64,000 nucleotides of DNA, from NCBI GenBank assembly GCA_964492335.1, contig CAZBJX010000006.1:28181-92180 (forward strand). The letters are read 5' to 3'. The position numbers were made by a program, and so were the translations under genes. The DNA is from JAFGCL01 sp964492335 (GTDB lineage: Bacteria; Chloroflexota; Dehalococcoidia; UBA2247; RBG-13-53-26). Shown here piece by piece: positions 43,272 to 51,501 of this stretch (the first letter of the stretch is position 1; each line of letters starts with the position of its first letter). The notes under the pieces are model-generated. The model did not search any database, was not told where the DNA came from, and saw nothing but the letters and a program-made list of their open reading frames with translations.

Positions 43272-43402
43272 CAAACCTCCAGGCAGCCTGTGGCCCCGGC
43301 CCCCTCCGGTACGGCCGGGGTGGCCAGGGTGACCTGATTATACTGGCCGGGTCCGCCACCCACAAGCACAGCGCGCCTGCGGCGGCGGCACGCTGCTGTG
43401 CT

Positions 43403-43431
43403 TTGAATGGCCGGGGGGTATGAGCTATGAT
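43403..43431 (+). promoter_or_regulatory. Promoter of the selenoprotein methyltransferase-molybdoenzyme operon
   Basis: TTGAAT (43403-43408), a 17-nt spacer and TATGAT (43426-43431). The TTG start of the gene is at 43532, leaving a leader of about 95 nt. Confidence 0.55.
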
Positions 43432-43531
43432 TTACCCGGTACGGCCTTGACAGCGGGCCGGGTGGAACGCCGGTGCGGCACACTGCCCTGTCGGGCGCGG
43501 GCGATGCCGCCACGACACGGAGAGGAGACCG

Positions 43532-44329
43532 TTGAAGGAAGCGGAGATCAAAGAGGGCCTCAGAGAGAGATACGCCGACCTGGCAAGAGGCGGGCAGGAC
43601 TGCTCCTGCTCTTGAAGCGGAGAGAGCGCGCTGTCTCAGGCTGAGGCGGCAGGCTACTCAAAGGCCGACCTGCAATGGGTCCCTGAGGAGGCCACGATGG
43701 GCCTGGGCTGCGGCAGCCCGACGGCCGCGGCCAGCCTCAAGAAGGGCGAGGTGGTGCTGGACCTCGGCTCGGGCGCCGGCATCGACGTGTTCATTGCTGG
43801 CGGCAAGGTAGGCCCCAAGGGCAGGGCCATCGGTGTCGATATGACGAAGGAGATGGTGGCCCGGGCCAGGCGGCTGGCGAAGACCAACCGGCTCGGCAAC
43901 GTGGAGTTCCGCCTGGGCGATATCGAGGAGCTGCCCGTCGAAGATGCTTCGGTGGACGTCGTCGTCAGCAATTGCGCCATCAATCAATCGACCGACAAGG
44001 ACAAGGTGTTTCGGGAGGCGCTTCGCGTGCTCAAGCCGGGCGGGCGGCTCGTTGCCTGCGACATCGTCTCCGAGGAGCCGGTCCCCGCAGCCTTGAGGAA
44101 CGACATGGATGCCTGGCTGGCCTGCATCGGCGGGGCACTGGAGATGGGGGACTACCTGGGGAAGATGGCGGACGCCGGGTTCCGCAAGGTCGAGGCGACG
44201 GCCGAGAGTGACTTCTGCGTGGAGATGGTGGAGGACGGCCGGCAGCACAGGTACTTCAGCATCACGGTGAAGGCGCACAGGCCGAAGGCGCGGCGGGTCC
44301 GGCCTCCCGCAGCGGCCGGGCCGTCCTGA
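43532..44329 (+). CDS. arsM: ArsM-like SAM-dependent methyltransferase, predicted selenoprotein (Sec28)
   Basis: Read through the TGA at 43613-43615, the frame gives 265 residues. The start (KEAEIKEGLRERYADLARGG, then QDCSCS-Sec28-SGE, AGYSKADLQWVPEEATMGLG) aligns with the N-terminus of bacterial arsenite methyltransferases, which carry a cysteine group at this place. The SAM motif is VVLDLGSGAGIDVF. Cys148 (SNCAINQS) and Cys198 (WLACIGGAL) are 50 residues apart, the same spacing as the As(III)-binding Cys174 and Cys224 of algal ArsM. The TTG at 43532 has GAGGAG upstream and is the only start giving the full N-terminus. The predicted reaction is methylation of arsenite or a related metalloid thiolate; this is inferred. 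First gene of a four-gene operon. Confidence 0.82.
43631..43652 (+). promoter_or_regulatory. Predicted bacterial SECIS element (ArsM-like)
   Basis: CUGUCUC-AGGCU-GAG plus a bulge and GCAG forms a two-part stem (CUC/GAG and CUGU/GCAG with a three-base bulge) around a five-base loop with G second. The loop begins 22 nt after the UGA at 43613. It is weaker than the other two elements because of the bulge. Confidence 0.55.
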
Positions 44330-44337
44330 GGCGCCAT

Positions 44338-44910
44338 ATGCAGCTGGCTTTCTACTTCGACCAGACCAGATGCACCGGCTGCTTCGCCTGCGTGGTGGCA
44401 TGCAAGGACTGGCATGACGTGCCGGCCGGCCCGGCCAGCTGGATGCGGGTGGCCACCATTGAGCGGGGCCAGTACCCGCACCCGTTCGTGGCCTTCATGG
44501 CCAGCGCCTGCTACCACTGCGCGCGGCCGGCGTGCCTTGCCGCCTGCCCCGCGCAGGCCATAACCAAGAGGGAAGAGGACGGCATCGTGCTGGTCAACCG
44601 CGATCTCTGCCTGGGCAGGAACCAGTGCGACAAGTGCCTGGAGGCCTGCCCTTACAAGGCCCCGCAGTTCGGGGCGGAGGATAACCCCAGGATGCAGAAG
44701 TGCGACTTCTGCCTTGACCGCTGGATGGAGGGGAAGCTGCCCGTCTGCGTGGCCGGCTGCCCGATGCGGGCGTTGGATGCCGGCCCCCTGGAGGAGTTGG
44801 AGGCCAGGCATGGCAGGACGCGCCACGCCGTCGGCTTCAGGTACCACGAAAGGGTTGAGCCCGCCGTGATGTTCAAGCCGAAGCCGGAGAACATGCCACT
44901 GCCCATCTAG
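44338..44910 (+). CDS. DmsB-like four-cluster iron-sulfur subunit
   Basis: A 190-residue protein of the DMSO-reductase electron-transfer subunit family, with four Cys groups: CTGCFACVVACKDWH, CYHCARPACLAACP, CDKCLEACPYKAP and CDFCLDRWMEGKLPVC...C. It should wire electrons to the molybdopterin catalytic subunit encoded two genes on. It starts 8 nt after the ArsM-like gene and has GAGG before the ATG. There is no membrane-anchor (DmsC/NrfD) gene nearby and no export signal, so the complex is probably cytoplasmic. Confidence 0.9.
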   Translation: MQLAFYFDQTRCTGCFACVVACKDWHDVPAGPASWMRVATIERGQYPHPFVAFMASACYHCARPACLAACPAQAITKREEDGIVLVNRDLCLGRNQCDKCLEACPYKAPQFGAEDNPRMQKCDFCLDRWMEGKLPVCVAGCPMRALDAGPLEELEARHGRTRHAVGFRYHERVEPAVMFKPKPENMPLPI

Positions 44911-44932
44911 GGCTGGTCGGGGAGGACAGGTT

Positions 44933-45883
44933 GTGACGAGAGAGCCGGCAGTCAGATTGCCACCAGTCGAGCAGATCGGCATCGTGGTGAGGGATGTCGA
45001 TCAGGCGGCGGGCTTCTTCGCCTCTGCGTTCGGCTGGGGCCCCTTCAAGGTCCGCGAGGGAGAGCAGAAGGGCTTCAACTACGACGGGCGGACCGGGGAC
45101 TGCCGGCTGAAGATGGCGATCGCCCGCTCGGGAGACATTGAGATCGAGCTGATCCAGGTCATCGAGGGAGAGACGCCCCACTCGGAGTTCCTGCGGCGGC
45201 ACGGCGAAGGGCTGCAGCACCTGCGCTTCCGGGTGAGTGACATCGACGCGATGACGGCGGCGCTGGCCCGGGAGGGCGTCGACCCTCTGTGGAGCCAGAG
45301 GTTTCCCGGGGTGGCCGCCTTCGCCTACATGAAGGCAGACAGGACCAGCGGCCTCACGGTGGAGCTTTTTGAGAAGAAGGAGTCCGGCAAAGGCAGAGGG
45401 CAGCCCGGCCCCGTCGCCGCTGCGCCCTCTACCTCCCTGCCGCCGGTGGACCAGGTGGGGCTGGTGGTGCGGGACCTGGAGAAGGCCGCGTCCTTCTACC
45501 ACTCCGCCTTCGGGCTGGGCCCGTTCTCCATCGTGCCGGAGGTCAGGTTCGACGGGGCCTCCCTCAGGGGGCGGCCGACCGACTCCAGCGTGAAGGTGGC
45601 CTTCGCCGACTCGGGCCCCCTGCAGATCGAGCTGCTCCAGCCGCTGGAAGGGGAGAACATCTACACCGAGTTCCTCCGGGCGGGGCATGAGGGGCTGCAC
45701 CACCTGGGATTCCGCGTGGACGACTTCGATGGCCTGCTGGCCAGGTTCCGCGACAAGGGGATAGAGCCGGTATTCTGGAAGCACTTCGGGCCCGCGGCCT
45801 TCGCCTACCTGGACACGGCCGGGGTGGGAGGGGTCACGGCCGAGATCCTCTGGCCCAGGGAGCGGCGCAAGAGGCGGGCATGA
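44933..45883 (+). CDS. Two-module VOC superfamily protein
   Basis: A 316-residue protein with two VOC domain pairs: EQIGIVVRDVDQAAGFFASA, IELIQVIEGETP, LQHLRFRVSDID in the first part and DQVGLVVRDLEKAASFYHSA, IELLQPLEGENI, HHLGFRVDDFDG in the second, joined by a Gly/Pro/Ser linker. Both resemble methylmalonyl-CoA epimerase/glyoxalase_4. It lacks the paired Cys of the C-As lyase ArsI. It lies between the Fe-S and catalytic subunits of the molybdoenzyme and overlaps the latter by 4 nt. GTG start with GGGGAGG upstream. Its role in the operon is unknown. Confidence 0.8.
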   Translation: MTREPAVRLPPVEQIGIVVRDVDQAAGFFASAFGWGPFKVREGEQKGFNYDGRTGDCRLKMAIARSGDIEIELIQVIEGETPHSEFLRRHGEGLQHLRFRVSDIDAMTAALAREGVDPLWSQRFPGVAAFAYMKADRTSGLTVELFEKKESGKGRGQPGPVAAAPSTSLPPVDQVGLVVRDLEKAASFYHSAFGLGPFSIVPEVRFDGASLRGRPTDSSVKVAFADSGPLQIELLQPLEGENIYTEFLRAGHEGLHHLGFRVDDFDGLLARFRDKGIEPVFWKHFGPAAFAYLDTAGVGGVTAEILWPRERRKRRA

Positions 45884-48081
45884 GCGACGGCAGAGGGCTC
45901 AAACAGAAGGGCGAGAAGATCGTCCACACCATGTGCACCAGCCGCTGCGGCGGCGCCTGCCTCATGAAGGTCCATGTGAGGGACGGCGTGATCACCCGGA
46001 TCGAGGCGGACGACGGCCGCGAGCCCCAGCTTCGAGGCTGCCTGCGGGGCCGCGCCTACCGCCAGAGGGTCTACTCGCCGGACCGCCTGCTCCATCCGCT
46101 GAAGAGGGTGGGCCGGCGGGGTGAAGGGGAGTTCGAGCGCATTTCCTGGGATGAGGCCCTGGACCGGACCGCCGGCGAGCTCCGGAGAGTCCGCGACACC
46201 TGCGGGCCGGCCTCCATCATACTCGTGCAGACGGCGGCTGACGTCGGCACCCTGAACGACTCCGGCAGCCTGGAGAGGCTGCTGGGCATGTTCGGCGGAT
46301 ACACCGCTGCGTGGGGCATAACATCCTTCCATGCCGGCATCTCCGCTTCGCTGGCCTCCTACGGCACCTGCTACTGCAGCAACACCCGCGACGACCTGGT
46401 GAACTCGAAGCTGATCATCATGTGGGGCTGGAACCCGGCCGACGCCGTCAACGGCAGCAACACCTGCTGGTACCTGGCCAGGGCGAAGGAGGCGGGGGCC
46501 AGGATCGCCTGCGTGGACCCCCGGTTCACGGACAGCGCGGCCACCTTCTCCAACCAGTGGGTCCCCATCAGGCCGGGCACGGATACCGCCATGATGCTGG
46601 CCATGGCCTATGTCATGGTCCGGGGGAGGCTGCAGAGCCAGTCCTTCCTGGACAAGCACACCACGGGGTTCGACAGGTTCCGGGACTATGTCCTGGGGCA
46701 TCAGGACGGCGTTCCCAAGACCCCCGAGTGGGCCGCTGCCATTACCGGTGTGCCGGCGGCCACCATAGTCCACCTGGCCCAGGACTACGCCATGGTGAAG
46801 CCGGCGGCGCTGATGGCCGGCATCGCGCCGGGACGCACGGCCAACGGCGAGCAGTACCACCGGGCGGCCATCACCCTGGCAGCCATGACCGGCAACGTGG
46901 GTGTTCACGGCGGCGACGCCGGGGCCAGGGCCTGGGAGTCGACCATGGGCGGCTTTCCCTACCCGATGGACCCCACGATCAGCTGCATCCCGCCCGTTCC
47001 CAACCCGGTGGAGAAGGCCTATCCCGGCAGGCCGGGGCCGCTCTCCTACCGGGCGCCCCGGGTCCACTTCTCGAAGCTGGCCGACGCTGTCCTCAAGGGC
47101 AAGGCCGGCGGCTACCATGCCGATTTCAAGGCCATGGTCATCGCGCAGTGCAACTACCTGGTGCAGATGCCGGACAGCAACAAGATCGCCCGGGCGCTGC
47201 GATCGCTGGAGTTCGTGGTGGTCGAAGAGCAGTTCATGACGCCCACGGCCAGATTTGCCGATATCATCCTTCCGGTGGCCACCTACCTGGAGCGCAATGA
47301 TGTGACGTACGGCGCGGGCGCGGCGTACATCGGCGCGGTGAACAAGGCCATTGAGCCCCGGGGGGAATCGCGGCCCCCCTGGCGCATTGCCGCGGACCTG
47401 GCCCGCAGGATGGGCCTTCAGGGCTACCTGACGAAGAGCGAAGAGGAGATGCTGGAAGACCGGGCCATGGCCAATGGCGTATACGACTATCGTCGGTTCC
47501 GCAAGAAGGGCATCTACCGCCTGAACACGCTGGTCCCCTACGTGGCCTTCCGCAAGCAGGTCCAGGACCCGGCGAAGAACCCCTTCCCCACGCCCTCGGG
47601 CAAGATCGAGATCTTCTCTCAGCAGTGGGCCGACCTGGGCATTCCCGGGCTGACGCCCACTGCGCAGTACATCGAGGGCCGGGAGGGCCCCGGGGGCCCG
47701 CTGGCGAAGAAGTACCCGCTGCAACTGGTCACCAGCCTCCTGAAGAGGCGGGCCTCCAGCCAGTTCGAGAACCTGCCCTGGCTGCGGGAGCTCCAGCCCC
47801 ATGCGTTGATGATCAGCTCGGCCGATGCCCGGGTCCGGGGCATCAAGGACGGGGACATGGTGCGGGTGTTCAACGACCGGGGCGCCATCGACATCCGGGC
47901 CCGGGTCACCGAGCGCATCATGCCCGGCGTGGTGGACGTGCCGCGGGGGGCCTGGTACTCGCCGGATGGCGATGGCGTGGACCGGGCAGGGTGCGCCAGC
48001 GTCCTCACCAGCGATGATCACTCCCCGGGCGGCTCCTTCACCTCCAACAGCGTCCTGGTGGAAGTGGCCCGGGCCGGCTGA
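45880..48081 (+). CDS. Molybdopterin oxidoreductase, DMSO reductase family catalytic subunit
   Basis: A 733-residue protein. The N-terminal 4Fe-4S motif is CTSRCGGACLMK with the fourth Cys in LRGCLRGR; then MoCo-binding segments (MWGWNPADAVNG, DPRFTDSAATFSNQWVPIRPGTD, ANGEQYHRA) and the C-terminal dinucleotide-binding domain (PLQLVTSLLKRRASSQFENLPW, DGDMVRVFNDRGAI). There is no Tat signal, so it is cytoplasmic. The metal ligand cannot be fixed by eye; the region YGTCYCSNTRDD is where Ser, Cys or Asp is expected. It starts with an ATGA overlap with the VOC gene. Substrates in this family include sulfoxides, N-oxides, polysulfide, arsenate and arsenite; the ArsM-like neighbour suggests a metalloid or methylated compound, an inference only. 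Confidence 0.88.
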   Translation: MSDGRGLKQKGEKIVHTMCTSRCGGACLMKVHVRDGVITRIEADDGREPQLRGCLRGRAYRQRVYSPDRLLHPLKRVGRRGEGEFERISWDEALDRTAGELRRVRDTCGPASIILVQTAADVGTLNDSGSLERLLGMFGGYTAAWGITSFHAGISASLASYGTCYCSNTRDDLVNSKLIIMWGWNPADAVNGSNTCWYLARAKEAGARIACVDPRFTDSAATFSNQWVPIRPGTDTAMMLAMAYVMVRGRLQSQSFLDKHTTGFDRFRDYVLGHQDGVPKTPEWAAAITGVPAATIVHLAQDYAMVKPAALMAGIAPGRTANGEQYHRAAITLAAMTGNVGVHGGDAGARAWESTMGGFPYPMDPTISCIPPVPNPVEKAYPGRPGPLSYRAPRVHFSKLADAVLKGKAGGYHADFKAMVIAQCNYLVQMPDSNKIARALRSLEFVVVEEQFMTPTARFADIILPVATYLERNDVTYGAGAAYIGAVNKAIEPRGESRPPWRIAADLARRMGLQGYLTKSEEEMLEDRAMANGVYDYRRFRKKGIYRLNTLVPYVAFRKQVQDPAKNPFPTPSGKIEIFSQQWADLGIPGLTPTAQYIEGREGPGGPLAKKYPLQLVTSLLKRRASSQFENLPWLRELQPHALMISSADARVRGIKDGDMVRVFNDRGAIDIRARVTERIMPGVVDVPRGAWYSPDGDGVDRAGCASVLTSDDHSPGGSFTSNSVLVEVARAG

Positions 48082-48247
48082 CCTGCCGCCCGGCAGCGCT
48101 CAGCAGCGCGGCGGCCCCTCGCCGGACTCACGGCCGCCCTCTGCCGTTGCGGACGCGGCCCCGGGCCGCGTGATGGCGGCCGGCAGACTCCGGATGCAAC
48201 GAATGCGGTGCGCCGGGGGTTCATATCAGTGGGGCGGCTAATTAATG

Positions 48248-48253
48248 TATAGT
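48248..48253 (+). promoter_or_regulatory. Possible -10 of the prfB promoter
   Basis: TATAGT in an AT-rich patch (ATTAATGTATAGT) unlike its GC-rich surroundings, 62 nt before the prfB start. A convincing -35 is not seen. Confidence 0.4.
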
Positions 48254-48315
48254 AAGAAGGGGACGGCCCACCGTCGGGCGCCTTGCCGCGAATGCCATCG
48301 GGAAGGAAATAAAGG

Positions 48316-49420
48316 ATGCTGGAAGAAAAGGAAAGGCTGGAAGACCTGCGAGACCGTATTTCCGCCATGATGGTGCGTCTTTGACGTAGCCGGCAAGGAA
48401 ACCCGCATTGCCGGGATGGAGAAGGAGTCGGGCGAGCCGGGCTTCTGGCAGAACCAGGGCGAGGCCAACAGGGCCATGCGCCGGCTGAGCGCCCTGAAGG
48501 AGGAGACCCGGGGCTGGCGCAAGCTGGAGCAGGGGGTGAAGGACCTTATGGAGCTGGTGGACATCTCCCTCCAGGAGGAGGACGCCTCCCTGGAGGAAGA
48601 CGTCCGGGCCGAGGTGGACCGGATATCGGCCGAGGTGGAGAGGCTGGACTTCCAGCTGCTGCTCGGGGGGGAATACGATCACCGCAATGCCATACTGGCG
48701 CTCCACGCCGGGGCGGGAGGCACAGAGTCCCAGGATTGGGCGGAGATGCTGCTGCGCATGTACCTGAGGTGGGCGGAGCGGCGGGGGTTCCACACCGAGG
48801 TGCTGGACTCATCGCCGGGCGAGGAGGCGGGCATCAAGAGCGCCATGCTGGAGGTCAAGGGAGACTACGCCTACGGCTATCTCCGGGCGGAGCGCGGAGT
48901 GCACCGGCTGGTGCGCCTCTCACCCTATGACTCCGATCATGCCCGGCACACCTCCTTCGCGCTGGTGGAGGTGCTCCCCGAGGTGGAGGAGGCCATAGAG
49001 GTGAAGGTGGGCCCGGACGATCTGAAGGTGGAGACCTTCCGGTCCAGCGGGCCGGGCGGGCAGAACATGCAGAAGACCAGCTCGGCGGTGCGCATTACGC
49101 ATCTTCCCAGCGGGCTGGTGGTCTCCTGCCAGAGCGAGCGGTCGCAGTACCAGAACAAGGAGATTGCCATGCGGGTGCTGCGGGCCCGGCTGCTGGAGCA
49201 GGAGCGGGCCAGGATGGCCGACGAGAGGGCCAGGCTCAAGGGAGAGCATCAGTCGGCGGGCTGGGGCAACCAGATAAGGAGCTATGTCCTGCACCCCTAC
49301 CGGATGGTGAAGGACCACCGGACGGGGACCGAGACCGGGGACACGGCGGCGGTACTGGAGGGCGACCTGGACGAGTTCATGGAGGCGTACCTGCGGTCCC
49401 AGATAGGCAAGGCGAAGTGA
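48316..49420 (+). CDS. prfB: Peptide chain release factor 2 with programmed +1 frameshift
   Basis: Two frames join to a 367-residue RF2. The zero frame runs from ATG 48316 for 22 codons (MLEEKERLEDLRDRISAMMV...) to CTT TGA at 48379-48384. A +1 shift puts GAC at 48383-48385 in frame, and the main part continues (DVAGKETRIAGMEKESGEPG) to 49420. The catalytic GGQ motif is in GPGGQNMQKTSSAVR. The stop-recognition tripeptide is SPY (in RLSPYDSDHARHTSFA) where E. coli has SPF. The frameshift regulates RF2 amount: a slow UGA decoding step lets ribosomes shift. radC overlaps the stop by one base. Confidence 0.95.
48372..48385 (+). promoter_or_regulatory. RF2 programmed frameshift site
   Basis: CTT-TGA-C preceded by an internal Shine-Dalgarno-like GGTG (48372-48375) three bases upstream of the CTT, the spacing known from the E. 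coli site (AGGGGGTATCTTTGAC). The slippery Leu codon, UGA and following C are identical to E. coli. Confidence 0.9.
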
Positions 49421-50118
49421 TGAAGGGGGCGTTCACGGTGCGCGACCTGCCGGCGGACGAGCGCCCCCGGGAGAGGTTGGTCCGGTGCGGGGCGGAGGCG
49501 CTCTCGGCGCAGGAGATACTGGCCCTGATCCTGGGCCGCGGCGTGAAAGGGGAGTCGGTGATGGTCACCTCCCAGAAACTGCTGAGCAGTTTCGGGAGCC
49601 TGCGGGGCATCGCCGACAGCTCGGTGGAGGAGCTCTCCCGGATCAACGGCATTGGTCCCGCCAAGGCCGCGCAGCTCAAGGCGGCCTTCGAGCTCAGCCG
49701 CCGGCTGGCGGAGGCCCCCCGCGATGCCAGGGCCCCGGTGAGAGGCCCCGAGGACGTGGTGTCGGTGGTGGGCGCCACCCTGAAGGGCCGCAAGAAGGAA
49801 CACTTCCTGGTGCTGCTGCTGGACACCAGGGGCCGGCTCATCCGGGTATCCCCGGTGTCGGTGGGGAGCCTGGATTCCAGCGTCGTGCACCCGCGGGAAG
49901 TATTCAAGGAGGCTATCTCGGCCAGCGCCGCCTCGGTGATCTTCGCGCACAATCACCCGTCGGGCGACCCGGAGCCGTCCGAGGACGACATCCAGCTGAC
50001 CCGCCGGCTGGTGGAGGCGGGCCGACTGCTGGGCATCCTGGTGCTGGACCACGTCATCGTGGGCGATGGCGCGTTCCTGAGCCTGAAGGCCTCCCGGGAC
50101 CTCTCGTTCGGGCAGTAG
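49420..50118 (+). CDS. radC: RadC family JAB1/MPN domain protein
   Basis: A 232-residue RadC protein. N-terminal HhH-like region (ELSRINGIGPAKAAQLKAAF) and C-terminal JAMM metalloprotease-type motif HNHPSGDPEPSEDD with an upstream Glu (PREVFKEAI). Function in the cell is uncertain; RadC is not the RecG-like repair factor once proposed. The ATG overlaps the stop of prfB (TGATG), so the genes are translationally coupled. Confidence 0.93.
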   Translation: MKGAFTVRDLPADERPRERLVRCGAEALSAQEILALILGRGVKGESVMVTSQKLLSSFGSLRGIADSSVEELSRINGIGPAKAAQLKAAFELSRRLAEAPRDARAPVRGPEDVVSVVGATLKGRKKEHFLVLLLDTRGRLIRVSPVSVGSLDSSVVHPREVFKEAISASAASVIFAHNHPSGDPEPSEDDIQLTRRLVEAGRLLGILVLDHVIVGDGAFLSLKASRDLSFGQ

Positions 50119-50188
50119 GGCTTGCCTGGCCGTCTTGCGGCACCGGGGCCACGCGGTGGCCGGACATCCCTCACATATCGGAGGAGCA

Positions 50189-51373
50189 ATGAGAGTATCA
50201 AGGCGCATAGAGCAGCTGCCCCCGTACCTGTTTGTGCAGATCTCGCGGAAGATCGAGGAGCGCAAGAAGAGGGGGGAGAAGGTCATCAGCTTCGCCATCG
50301 GCGACCCTGACATCCCGACCCCGGGGCACATTGTGGACCGGCTCTGCCGGGAGGCCCGGGAGCCGGCCAACCATCGTTACCCGGAGACCTACGGGCTGGA
50401 CGAGCTGCGGCAGGCGGTGGTGGAGTGGTATGAGCAGCGTTTCGGGGTGGGCCTGGACCGGGACAAGGAGGTCCTGCCCCTGATCGGCTCGAAGGAAGGC
50501 ATAGGCCACGTGGCCTTCTGCTTCATCGACCCGGGGGACGTGGCCCTGATACCGGACCCGGGGTACCCGGTCTATGCGGTCAGCGCCATGTTCGCCGGCG
50601 GCGAGCCCTGCCTGATGCCGCTCCTGGAGGAGAACGGGTTCCTGCCGGACCTGGACCGGATTCCGGCGGAGGCGGCCCGGCGGGCCAGGCTCATGTGGAT
50701 CAACTACCCCAACAACCCCACCGGGGCGGTGGCCGAAGGGGACTTCTTTGAGCGGGTGGTGAGCTTCGCCAGGAAGCACGACCTGGTGGTCTGCCATGAC
50801 GCCCCCTACACCGAGGTGGCCTATGACGGCTACCGGCCCATGAGCTTCCTGCAGGTCCCGGGGGCCATGGAGGTGGGGCTGGAGTTCCACTCCTGGTCCA
50901 AGTCCTACAACATGACCGGCTGGCGGATCGGGGTGGCGGCGGGCAATGCCGCGATGCGGGACGCCCTGATGCGGTTCAAGTCCAACCTGGACTCCGGTAT
51001 CCCCCAGGCCATCCAGCTGGCGGCCGTCGAGGCCCTGCGGGGGGACCAGAAGTGCATCGCCGGCCACAACGCCGTCTACCAGTCGCGGCGGGACCGGATG
51101 CTGAAGGCCCTGCGGGAGATGGGCCTGCGGGTCCAGACCCCCCGGGCCGGCCTCTACCTCTGGGCCCGGATCCCGGACGGGCACACCTCCGCGGACTACG
51201 CCGCCAGGATACTGGAGGCCACCGGGGTGGTGGTTACCCCGGGCACCGGATATGGCCGGTACGGCGAGGGGTACATCCGGCTTTCGGTCACCGCCTCGGA
51301 CGCGGACATCGATGAAGGGCTGTCCAGGCTGCTGTCCTGGAGCCGGGCCGGCGGGGCCGGGAAAGCAGGCTGA
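50189..51373 (+). CDS. dapL: LL-diaminopimelate aminotransferase
   Basis: A 394-residue PLP class I/II aminotransferase with the DapL N-terminus RIEQLPPYLFVQISRKIEER, FAIGDPDIPTPGHIVD, NYPNNPTGA and the PLP lysine in SWSKSYNMTGWRIG. DapL converts tetrahydrodipicolinate directly to LL-diaminopimelate for lysine and peptidoglycan, the route common in Chloroflexota, Chlamydiae and methanogens. Homologues can also use other amino acids, so some doubt remains. GGAGGAG lies directly before the ATG. Confidence 0.88.
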   Translation: MRVSRRIEQLPPYLFVQISRKIEERKKRGEKVISFAIGDPDIPTPGHIVDRLCREAREPANHRYPETYGLDELRQAVVEWYEQRFGVGLDRDKEVLPLIGSKEGIGHVAFCFIDPGDVALIPDPGYPVYAVSAMFAGGEPCLMPLLEENGFLPDLDRIPAEAARRARLMWINYPNNPTGAVAEGDFFERVVSFARKHDLVVCHDAPYTEVAYDGYRPMSFLQVPGAMEVGLEFHSWSKSYNMTGWRIGVAAGNAAMRDALMRFKSNLDSGIPQAIQLAAVEALRGDQKCIAGHNAVYQSRRDRMLKALREMGLRVQTPRAGLYLWARIPDGHTSADYAARILEATGVVVTPGTGYGRYGEGYIRLSVTASDADIDEGLSRLLSWSRAGGAGKAG

Positions 51374-51479
51374 CATAAGTGGGTGGTTTCCAGCACGGAA
51401 ACGTCCGGACGCGGCCCATTTGGTCGACATAAGCTATTTGACATAATACACGGACACATGACATAAATAGGTGACATAA
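51371..51479. repeat. Five copies of (T)GACATAA in the dapL-hflX intergenic region
   Basis: GACATAA occurs at 51372-51378, 51426-51432, 51440-51446, 51460-51466 and 51473-51479, four of them preceded by T. The first copy overlaps the dapL stop codon (TGA 51371-51373). Spacing of the last four is 13-20 nt. The same word, or its complement TTATGTCA, recurs near 27150, 53716 and 60649 and inside the palindrome at 58175. It could be a regulator-binding box or a remnant of a repeat. Confidence 0.6.
51438..51467 (+). promoter_or_regulatory. Possible hflX promoter within the GACATAA repeats
   Basis: TTGACA (51438-51443), an 18-nt spacer and CATAAA (51462-51467). Two repeat copies supply both boxes, so a factor binding the repeats would control transcription. 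Confidence 0.4.
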
Positions 51480-51501
51480 AGGAGGCAAAATACCCAGAAA
51501 G

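Noticed and set aside
44933..45883. VOC protein as an ArsI-type C-As lyase.
   Set aside because: ArsI needs a pair of cysteines in a conserved loop; neither half of this protein has one.
45805..48021. Open frame of 738 codons opposite the molybdopterin oxidoreductase.
   Set aside because: Antisense shadow with low-complexity composition.
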